A stretch of 64,000 nucleotides of DNA from an uncultured Bacillota bacterium (GTDB lineage Bacteria > Bacillota_I > Bacilli_A > RF39 > UBA660). The stretch covers positions 199,479-263,478 of the forward strand of contig ONIZ01000001.1 in assembly GCA_900317975.1 (NCBI GenBank), given 5' to 3'. How positions within the stretch are numbered: position 1 is the stretch's first letter; the number at the start of each line of letters is the position of its first letter. This document shows positions 51,469 through 58,082 of this stretch, one piece after another. Position numbers and translations under genes: made by a program. Below the pieces are notes generated by a model. It saw only the letters and a program-made list of their open reading frames with translations, was not told where the DNA came from and did no database searches.

Positions 51469-52263
51469 TTAGATTAACTTATTTTTATACCATGCTGGTG
51501 GATTATTTTCTAATGGTGAATAGTCAAACATATATGTCACATCTCCAACATTTGAAATATTCCATTTAGAAATATCTTGGTCAAATTTTGCTCCCCAAAA
51601 CATCCTATTCATATTTAAAACTTTACTTACATCCCATAAAGATATGTCTCCATTGAAATCTGAATCATAAAACATATGACTCATATTTTTTACTTTACTT
51701 ACGTCCCATCCAGATATATCACCATCAAATACCGATTCATAAAACATACCAAACATATCTTCAACATTACTTACATCCCATTGAGAAATATCTTGGTTAA
51801 ATTTTGTTCCCCAAAACATCCTATTCATATATTTAACATTACTAACATCCCATTTAGATATATCTCCATTAAATTTAGATTGCCTAAACATTTCTGCTGT
51901 ATTTACAACTTTACTTACATCCCATTCAGATATATCTCCGTTGAATTTTGACTCTTGAAACATTCCTTCCATATTCTTAACATTACTAACGTCCCATTCT
52001 GATATATCCACATTGAATTCAGAATAAGCAAACATATATGACATATCCGTAACATTAGTAGTATCTATATCATTAAGATCAGCATCATTACCTCTTTCTA
52101 TAATTAGTTTCCTTACTATTTGGTGTAGTTCTTTATTTGTTTTTGGATGATAATTGTAATGAGGCTCAAGATTGTCTTTTGATAGACGAAATTTTTCTGT
52201 TATATATTTGGTTATACCAAAGGCTCTTTCAGCTTCTGAAATATATTGATTTAATTTCTTCAT
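51469..52263 (-). CDS. BspA-like (DUF285) repeat protein, seven units, with a double leader
   Basis: 264 residues. The leader is split by a 13-residue insertion: MKKLNQYISEAERAFGITK, then YITEKFRLSKDNLEPHYNY. The first half ends in Y-I-S-E-A, an ideal match to the T4 capsid-targeting cleavage context; the second half repeats the normal F/Y-I-x-E-K. Seven units follow; NRMFWG-x-KF-x-QDIS occurs twice three units apart, indicating an internal triplet duplication. Cap PLENNPPAWYKNKLI. Confidence 0.87.
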   Translation of the reverse strand: MKKLNQYISEAERAFGITKYITEKFRLSKDNLEPHYNYHPKTNKELHQIVRKLIIERGNDADLNDIDTTNVTDMSYMFAYSEFNVDISEWDVSNVKNMEGMFQESKFNGDISEWDVSKVVNTAEMFRQSKFNGDISKWDVSNVKYMNRMFWGTKFNQDISQWDVSNVEDMFGMFYESVFDGDISGWDVSKVKNMSHMFYDSDFNGDISLWDVSKVLNMNRMFWGAKFDQDISKWNISNVGDVTYMFDYSPLENNPPAWYKNKLI

Positions 52264-52284
52264 ATATATTAGATATTATTTCAT

Positions 52285-52956
52285 TTAACTTTTATACCAA
52301 GCTGGTGGATTCTTTTTTAATGGGCAAGCCCCAAACATTCCTGTCATGCTTCTAACATTTGATACATCCCATTTTGATATATCTCCATTAAATTTAGATT
52401 GACAAAACATATAATCCATATCTCTAACATGACTTACATTCCATTGAGATATATCACCATTGAATTTTGATCTGGCAAACATATCAGACATATTCGTAAC
52501 ACTACTGACATCCCATTTAGAAATATCTCCATTAAATTCAGAATTCAAAAACATACTATCCATTAATTTTACTTTGCTTACATTCCATTTAGAAATGTCA
52601 TTATTGAATTTAGAATTCAAAAACATACATTCCATATCTTTAACCTTACTTACATCCCACAAAGATATATCACCATTGAATGTAGATTCATAAAACATAT
52701 AATCCATTTTTTCAACATTACTTACATCCCATAAAGATATATCTCCATTGAATGTAAAACTTCTAAATAGCATGCTCATATCAGTAATCTCAGAAACATC
52801 TATATCATTTAGGTTTGCTTCATTGCCTCTTTCTTCAATTAATTTGATTATTAATTTTTTTAATTCAATTTTTGTTTGAGGCTGATACTGAAACTGATTA
52901 AGATTGTCTTTTGATAGTCTGAATTTCTCTGTTATGAATTGATTTAGTTTTTTCAT
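52285..52956 (-). CDS. BspA-like (DUF285) repeat protein, six units
   Basis: 223 residues. Linker unusual (LNQFQYQPQTKIELKKLIIK), and NEANLNDIDVSEITDM replaces the DTSEITDM form. Units 1 and 2 begin identically (TFNGDISLWDVS). Shares the QWNVSHVRDMDYMFCQS block with 50861. Cap CPLKKNPPAWYKS. Confidence 0.86.
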   Translation of the reverse strand: MKKLNQFITEKFRLSKDNLNQFQYQPQTKIELKKLIIKLIEERGNEANLNDIDVSEITDMSMLFRSFTFNGDISLWDVSNVEKMDYMFYESTFNGDISLWDVSKVKDMECMFLNSKFNNDISKWNVSKVKLMDSMFLNSEFNGDISKWDVSSVTNMSDMFARSKFNGDISQWNVSHVRDMDYMFCQSKFNGDISKWDVSNVRSMTGMFGACPLKKNPPAWYKS

Positions 52957-52969
52957 ATATATTATTACT

Positions 52970-53497
52970 TTATTTATACCATGCCGGTGGATTGTTTTCT
53001 AATGGGCAATCCTGAAACATATCTATCCCACACTTAACTTTACTTACATCCCATTTAGAGATATCTCCATTAAATTTAGACTTTTGAAACATCCATCCCA
53101 TATTTTCAACATTACTTACATCCCATTTAGAAATATCTTGGTTAAATTTTGTTCCCCAAAACATATATTTCATATTTTTAACATTATGTACATCCCATAA
53201 AGAGATATCTCCATTAAATTTGGATTTACAAAATATATATTGCATATCTTCAACCTTGCTTACATCCCATGTCGAAATATCCCCATTAAAATTAGAAGTA
53301 AAAAATATTGAAGACATATCGGTAATTTCAGATGTATCTATATCATTGAGATCAGCATCATTACCTCGTTCTTTAATTAGTTCCTTTACTAATTTCCTTA
53401 GTTCATCTCTTGTCTTTGGATGATAGTTATAGTGAGGCTCAAGATTATCATTGGATAGTCTGAATTTCTCTGTTATGAATTGATTTAATTTCTTCAT
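52970..53497 (-). CDS. BspA-like (DUF285) repeat protein, four units
   Basis: 175 residues. Leader MKKLNQFITEKFRLSNDN (Asn for Lys16). Unit 2-3 block SLWDVHNVKNMKYMFWGTKF combines pieces found in 55012 (DVHNV) and 51469 (FWGTKF), consistent with shuffling. Cap CPLENNPPAWYK. Confidence 0.86.
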   Translation of the reverse strand: MKKLNQFITEKFRLSNDNLEPHYNYHPKTRDELRKLVKELIKERGNDADLNDIDTSEITDMSSIFFTSNFNGDISTWDVSKVEDMQYIFCKSKFNGDISLWDVHNVKNMKYMFWGTKFNQDISKWDVSNVENMGWMFQKSKFNGDISKWDVSKVKCGIDMFQDCPLENNPPAWYK

Positions 53498-53507
53498 GTA
53501 TAAGGTT

Positions 53508-53969
53508 TTATTTATTTTTATACCATGCCGGAGGATTATCTTCTAATGGGCAATGTTTAAATATATCGCGCATATCTATACCATTACTTACATCCCATTG
53601 AGTTATATCTTCATTGAATTCAGACCAGCTAAACATATCTCTCATAGTTTTAACTTTACTTACATCCCATGTGGATATATCTCCATTAAATTTAGAATGT
53701 TTAAACATTTCTTGCATATTATCAACATTACTTACATTCCATTCAGAGATATCTCCATTAAAATTAGACGCCCAAAATAAACCACTCATATCAGTAATTT
53801 CAGAAGTATCTATATCGTTGAGATTAGCCTTATTCCCGCGTTCTTTAATTAACTTATTAATCAATCTATATAATTCATAAACGTTTTTAGGATGATAGTT
53901 ATAATGAGGCTCAATATTGTCTTTTGATAACCTAAACTTTTCTGTTATAAACTGATTTAGTTGTTTCAT
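53508..53969 (-). CDS. BspA-like (DUF285) repeat protein, three units
   Basis: 153 residues. Gln3 leader (MKQLNQFITEKFRLSKDN). Linker with NVYELYRLINKL. Last unit changed to FNEDITQWDVSNGIDMRDIF. Cap CPLEDNPPAWYKNK. One of the two shortest-class members with three repeats. Confidence 0.85.
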   Translation of the reverse strand: MKQLNQFITEKFRLSKDNIEPHYNYHPKNVYELYRLINKLIKERGNKANLNDIDTSEITDMSGLFWASNFNGDISEWNVSNVDNMQEMFKHSKFNGDISTWDVSKVKTMRDMFSWSEFNEDITQWDVSNGIDMRDIFKHCPLEDNPPAWYKNK

Positions 53970-53995
53970 ATATATTAGATATTAACTTATTTTAT

Positions 53996-54457
53996 TTATT
54001 CTTTATACCATGCTGGAGGATTTTTTAACAATGGAGAATTATCAAATATCCATGACATATTTTTGACATTACTTACATTCCATTGAGATATGTCTCTGTT
54101 GAATTCAGATTCATCAAACATACATTGCATAATTTTAACATTACTAACATCCCATTTAGAAATATCTCCATTGAACTCTGATTTATTAAACATAGCTTCC
54201 ATAGTTGTAACATTACTTACATCCCATTGAGATATATCCCCATTAAATTTAGATTCAGCAAACATAGCTCTCATATTTGTAACCTTACTTACGTTCCAAT
54301 TAGATATATCTCCATTAAATTTAGAACCACAAAATATGAGTGACATATCAGTAATTTCCGATGTGTCTATATCATTAAGATCAGCATCATCTCCTCTTTC
54401 TTTAATGTCTTTTGATAGACGGAATTTCTCTGCGATGAATTGGTTTAATTTCTTCAT
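53996..54457 (-). CDS. BspA-like (DUF285) repeat protein, four units, linker deleted
   Basis: 153 residues. Leader MKKLNQFIAEKFRLSKD joins directly to IKERGDDADLNDIDTSEITD, so the ~22-residue linker (NLEPHYNYHPKTKDELxxLV) is missing in frame. Four normal repeats remain, which makes the total equal to a three-unit member by coincidence. Cap SPLLKNPPAWYKE. It shows that the linker is dispensable or that the gene is decaying. Confidence 0.85.
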   Translation of the reverse strand: MKKLNQFIAEKFRLSKDIKERGDDADLNDIDTSEITDMSLIFCGSKFNGDISNWNVSKVTNMRAMFAESKFNGDISQWDVSNVTTMEAMFNKSEFNGDISKWDVSNVKIMQCMFDESEFNRDISQWNVSNVKNMSWIFDNSPLLKNPPAWYKE

Positions 54458-54470
54458 ATATTAGATTAAC

Positions 54471-54998
54471 TTATTTTTTATACCATTTAGGAGTGTTATT
54501 TGTTAATGGGCGGGCATGAAACATATATCTCATATCTTTAACATTAGATACATTCCAATTAGATATATCTTTATTGAATTCTGATCCTCTAAACATCCAC
54601 GACATATCTTCAACATTAGATACATCCCATTTAGATATATCACCATTAAATTGAGAATCTCTAAACATTGAATACATAGTTTTAACTTTACTTACATCCC
54701 ATTCAGATATGTCTTGATTAAATGATGAATTAGCAAACATATATTTCATGTCTTCAACATTACTTGTATTCCAATCAGATATATCTCCATTGAAATCAGA
54801 ATCCATAAATAATTCTGACATATTAGTAATTTCTAAAGTATCTATATCATTGAGATCGGCATCATTCCCACGTTCTTCAATAAGTTCATTTACTAATTCC
54901 CTTAGTTCATCTCTTGTCTTAGGATGATAATTGTATTGATTAAAATTGTCTTTTGATAGACGGAATTTCTCCGCAATGAACTGGTTTAACTGTTTCAT
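54471..54998 (-). CDS. BspA-like (DUF285) repeat protein, four units
   Basis: 175 residues. Gln3 leader with Ala9 (MKQLNQFIAEKFRLSKDN). Linker FNQYNYHPKT. Unit 1 has DWNTSNV. Cap diverged: RPLTNNTPKWYKK, with Thr for Pro. 13 nt spacers separate it from both neighbours. Confidence 0.86.
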   Translation of the reverse strand: MKQLNQFIAEKFRLSKDNFNQYNYHPKTRDELRELVNELIEERGNDADLNDIDTLEITNMSELFMDSDFNGDISDWNTSNVEDMKYMFANSSFNQDISEWDVSKVKTMYSMFRDSQFNGDISKWDVSNVEDMSWMFRGSEFNKDISNWNVSNVKDMRYMFHARPLTNNTPKWYKK

Positions 54999-55011
54999 TT
55001 ATTATTACTAT

Positions 55012-55707
55012 TTATTTATAAAATTTATTATACCATTCTGTATACCATTTGGGAGGATTATTTTCCAATGGTGAGGCGGTAAATATATTTCTCATATTTT
55101 TAACATTAGATACATTCCAACTAGATATGTCTTTATTGAAATCTGATCCTCTAAACATATGACACATATCAGCGACTTTACTTACATCCCATTTAGATAT
55201 GTCTTGATTAAATTTAGAATATGAAAACATCCAAGCCATATCCTTAACATTACTTACATCCCAATCAGAAATATCTTGATTAAATTTAGATTCAGCAAAC
55301 ATAGTATACATGCTCCAAACATTACCTATATTCCATTTAGATATGTCTTGATTAAATACTGATTCAGCAAACATATATTGCATATCTTCGACATTATGTA
55401 CATCCCATAAAGAGATATCTCCGTTAAATTTTGATCTTGCAAACATATTACTCATATTTTTAACATTACTAACATCCCATTCAGATATATCACCAGTGAA
55501 ATTAGTATTTGCAAATAATGCTGACATATCTATAATTTCAGATGTATCTATATCATTAAGATTAGCATCCATACCTCTTTCGCTAATTAACTTTCGCATT
55601 GTTTCTCTTAATTCTTTATTTGACTTAGGATGATAATTATAATGATGTTCAAGATTGTCTTTTGATAAACGGAATTTCTCGGTTATGAACTGGTTTAGTT
55701 TCTTCAT
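55012..55707 (-). CDS. BspA-like (DUF285) repeat protein, six units
   Basis: 231 residues. Units 2-5 closely match those of the gene at 32092 (NVEDMQYMFAES, MFAESKFNQDISDWD, WMFSYSKFNQ). The C-terminal extension EWYNKFYK matches the tail of the gene at 34180. These two long-range similarities point to exchange between arrays 2 and 3. Confidence 0.87.
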   Translation of the reverse strand: MKKLNQFITEKFRLSKDNLEHHYNYHPKSNKELRETMRKLISERGMDANLNDIDTSEIIDMSALFANTNFTGDISEWDVSNVKNMSNMFARSKFNGDISLWDVHNVEDMQYMFAESVFNQDISKWNIGNVWSMYTMFAESKFNQDISDWDVSNVKDMAWMFSYSKFNQDISKWDVSKVADMCHMFRGSDFNKDISSWNVSNVKNMRNIFTASPLENNPPKWYTEWYNKFYK

Positions 55708-55720
55708 ATATTACTTTAAC

Positions 55721-56323
55721 TTATTTTTTATACCATTTAGGAGGATTATCTTCTAATGGACATTTATAAAACATTTCTTGCATATATTCAATATTACTTA
55801 CATCCCATTTAGATATATCTTGGTTAAATTTTGATCCATAAAACATTCTATCTATATATTTAACATTACTTACATTCCAATTAGATATATCTCTATTAAA
55901 TTTAGACTTAACAAACATATTAGACATATTTTCAACATTACTTACATTCCAATTAGAGATATCTTTATTAAATTTAGAATTAGTAAACATATATTGCATA
56001 TCTTCAACTTTATGTACATTCCAATTAGAGATATCTTTATTAAATGCAGAATAACCAAACATCCATGACATATATTTAACATTACTTACATCCCATTCAG
56101 ATATATCTCCATTGAATTTAGAGTTATAAAATATATTTGTCATATCAGTAATTGCAGAAGTATCTATATCATTTAGATCTGCATCATTGCCTCTTTCTTT
56201 AATTAGTTTCTTTACTAATTCTTTTAACTCATCTTGTGTCTTTGGATGATAATTATATTGATGGGTTAGATTGTCTTTTGATAATCTGAATTTTTCTATA
56301 ATGAATTGATTTAGTTTCTTCAT
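55721..56323 (-). CDS. BspA-like (DUF285) repeat protein, five units
   Basis: 200 residues. Leader MKKLNQFIIEKFRLSKDN and linker LTHQYNYHPKT as in 32092. Repeats rich in NKDIS and NWN variants (SNWNVHKVEDMQYMFTNSKF). Cap CPLEDNPPKWYKK. Its start overlaps the stop of the upstream gene by 4 nt (56320-56323), so translation is coupled to the HExxH protein. Confidence 0.86.
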   Translation of the reverse strand: MKKLNQFIIEKFRLSKDNLTHQYNYHPKTQDELKELVKKLIKERGNDADLNDIDTSAITDMTNIFYNSKFNGDISEWDVSNVKYMSWMFGYSAFNKDISNWNVHKVEDMQYMFTNSKFNKDISNWNVSNVENMSNMFVKSKFNRDISNWNVSNVKYIDRMFYGSKFNQDISKWDVSNIEYMQEMFYKCPLEDNPPKWYKK

Positions 56324-56685
56324 AACATCTTAAATATATATTTTGTCCATTCAAATGGTTTTGCAGTATCTAGATAGTTGATATTCTTTTCATTTCCATA
56401 AGCAATTTGTTCAAAAGAAACACTTCGGTATGCATAATCAAATGTATCATATTTTCCTTTGTCCTTCATACATGCAGAAACACAAAGCTTAATGATATAT
56501 TCAAAGAAATAGAACAAGTAGAAGAATATATATAGCATATATCTCATTTGTAATGTATGAATAGATTCATGAACATATTCTACATCATTCAACTTAAGAT
56601 TCTTTGATCTTGTAAAAATGATCCCAAACAAATTAATGTATTTATATCCTTGAAAAGGAATGATTTTATTTCTGCAAATTTTCAT
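56320..56685 (-). CDS. Small membrane protein with an HExxH motif
   Basis: 121 residues. His39-Glu40-Ser-Ile-His43 (VHESIHTLQ) is followed by a hydrophobic segment (YMLYIFFYLFYFFEYIIKLC) and then AYRSVSFEQIAYGNE. The same order (HExxH-x-x-Q, membrane helix, AYRNISFEREAY) occurs in small Bacteroidetes membrane proteins. The HExxH and the downstream Glu could coordinate zinc as in a metallopeptidase, though activity is uncertain. No MKKL leader. It interrupts array 3 and is coupled to 55721. Confidence 0.6.
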   Translation of the reverse strand: MKICRNKIIPFQGYKYINLFGIIFTRSKNLKLNDVEYVHESIHTLQMRYMLYIFFYLFYFFEYIIKLCVSACMKDKGKYDTFDYAYRSVSFEQIAYGNEKNINYLDTAKPFEWTKYIFKML

Positions 56686-56715
56686 AATTATATATAATCT
56701 TTGTTTTTATTATGT

Positions 56716-57102
56716 CTAATCCATATCATTTCCCCAAACAGGTTTTCCATTCCACAGAGTTACATAGCATCTATCTATTACTACGTTGCCTCGTGAATTG
56801 ATTCTTACTGTCTTAGGCTTTTGCTTTAGATCATCTGCAAGACAAGAGTCATCAGGAACTTCTGTGAAACTACCATTATAATGACCAGATGCTAATTTTG
56901 AAGTCAATTTTACAACAGAAAATCCCTTAGGAGTCTTTTTGACTATTTTATAGAAAACTGGTAATGTCATATTATACCCATAAGTACCTGAAAGAACATC
57001 ATCAACTTCCCAATATGTAGGATCATCTGGTTCATAATGATTTGTTAAGTTGTCTTTTGACAATCTGAATTTTTCAACAATATATTTCTTTAGATCTATC
57101 AT
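56716..57102 (-). CDS. Leader-bearing protein without BspA-like repeats (array 3)
   Basis: 128 residues. Leader MIDLKKYIVEKFRLSKDN keeps Ile8, Glu10 and KFRLSKDN, then an unrelated domain: YEPDDPTYWEVDDVLSGTYG, VFYKIVKKTPKGFSVVKLTS, and RGNVVIDRCYVTLWNGKPVW. No family recognised; the compact beta pattern suggests a small globular domain. Overlaps the upstream BspA-like gene by ATGA. Second case of the leader on a non-repeat body. Confidence 0.72.
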   Translation of the reverse strand: MIDLKKYIVEKFRLSKDNLTNHYEPDDPTYWEVDDVLSGTYGYNMTLPVFYKIVKKTPKGFSVVKLTSKLASGHYNGSFTEVPDDSCLADDLKQKPKTVRINSRGNVVIDRCYVTLWNGKPVWGNDMD

Positions 57103-57710
57103 TTGTATTCTTCATCAATATTTTTCATATTATCAGCTCCAGAGAACATTCTTTTTGTATGTTTGTTTGTCAAATCCCATTTGCTTATATCAAAATCTAT
57201 ATTCTTGCATCTTAAGAACATCCATTTCATACTTATAACATTTGATATATTCCATTTAGAAAGATCACAATTGAAATTGGTACATTTAGAAAACATATAG
57301 TTCATATTTCTTACTTTTGATACATTCCATTTTGATATGTCACAATTGAATTTAGCGCATTCTTCAAACATAGCTATCATTGATTCAACATTACTTACAT
57401 TCCAATCAGATACATCTCCTACAAAGTGGGCACAACTAGAAAATACACCATCCATAGATTTTACATGAGATGTGTCCCATTGATCTATTTTAATGTCATA
57501 GGGATCAGTTTTTGCAAAAAGATAGTTTAGATTGTCAATTTTACGAATATCTATATCATTAAGATCAGCATTATAGTTCTTTTCTATTCTTTCTTTTACT
57601 ATTGCCTCTAATTCTTCTTTTGTCTCTGGAACTATCATCCGATCATATTTCTTAATGTTGTCCATTGATAATCTAAACTTCTCAAATATGAATTCATTTA
57701 GTTTTTTCAT
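57099..57710 (-). CDS. BspA-like (DUF285) repeat protein, five divergent units
   Basis: 203 residues. Leader MKKLNEFIFEKFRLSMDN. The NADLNDIDIRKIDNLNYLFA segment and Cys-containing loops (CAHF, CAKF, CTNF, CKNI) place it with 36324 in a diverged subgroup. No PPAWYK cap; it ends ADNMKNIDEEYK. Directly abuts the zinc-ribbon gene at 57711. Confidence 0.84.
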   Translation of the reverse strand: MKKLNEFIFEKFRLSMDNIKKYDRMIVPETKEELEAIVKERIEKNYNADLNDIDIRKIDNLNYLFAKTDPYDIKIDQWDTSHVKSMDGVFSSCAHFVGDVSDWNVSNVESMIAMFEECAKFNCDISKWNVSKVRNMNYMFSKCTNFNCDLSKWNISNVISMKWMFLRCKNIDFDISKWDLTNKHTKRMFSGADNMKNIDEEYK

Positions 57711-57926
57711 TTATTTCTTCATTCCTATATGCCAATTCCCACACACTTTACAGATATATGATGAATATTTATATAGTTTATATTTTTTTATATACAAGTC
57801 TGCTTCTTCTTTTGTCTTGAAGTTTTTCTTTGGCTTCCATTCTCCATTCTTTCTTGCATAATGCTCTCTCTTTATGATATGCTTATTGCAATCAGAACGA
57901 ATAGTATTCTTTTGTATATTGTTCAA
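57711..57926 (-). CDS. 71-residue zinc-ribbon protein
   Basis: MNNIQKNTIRSDCNKHIIKR at the start, a basic middle (EWKPKKNFKTKEEADLYIKK), and a C-terminal YICKVCGNWHIG. Cys13 with nearby His, plus CxxC and the G-x-W-H-I-G ending, match small phage zinc-ribbon proteins of unknown role. First gene of array 3, with a late-type box 48 nt upstream. Confidence 0.7.
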   Translation of the reverse strand: MNNIQKNTIRSDCNKHIIKREHYARKNGEWKPKKNFKTKEEADLYIKKYKLYKYSSYICKVCGNWHIGMKK

Positions 57927-57973
57927 TATGTAAATGATATAATTTTCTTATCAAATTATTATAAAATTATATA

Positions 57974-57984
57974 ATTAAAAATAA
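57974..57984 (-). promoter_or_regulatory. Candidate late-type promoter box TTATTTTTAAT
   Basis: Exact 11-mer on the minus strand followed by TATATAATTTTATAAT, 48 nt before 57926, in the divergent region facing the topoisomerase promoter. Confidence 0.45.
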
Positions 57985-58034
57985 ATTACCTGTTAATTAC
58001 TATTTCATTATATGTGAATTTTTTGAGAAATGAA

Positions 58035-58048
58035 CTATATTATTATTG
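58035..58048 (+). promoter_or_regulatory. Candidate early-type promoter box CTATATTATTATTG
   Basis: 35 nt before the topoisomerase ATG; TTTTTTG ends 9 nt upstream of the box. Exact match to 40685. Confidence 0.5.
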
Positions 58049-58082
58049 AAATATATTTTATATTATATTTATAGAAAGAAAC

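Larger units (their letters stand above)
50861..57710 (-). repeat. BspA-like gene array 3 (ten genes, 72-nt coding repeats)
   Basis: Nine genes from 50861 to 56323 with 5, 7, 6, 4, 3, 4, 4, 6 and 5 units, then the HExxH and leader-only genes, then the divergent five-unit gene at 57099. Spacers are 5-26 nt, with 13 nt recurring four times. Confidence 0.88.

Noticed and set aside
880-57710. Diversity-generating retroelement target genes
   Set aside because: No reverse transcriptase or template repeat is visible, and variation is spread over whole repeat units rather than adenine-specific sites in one C-terminal region.
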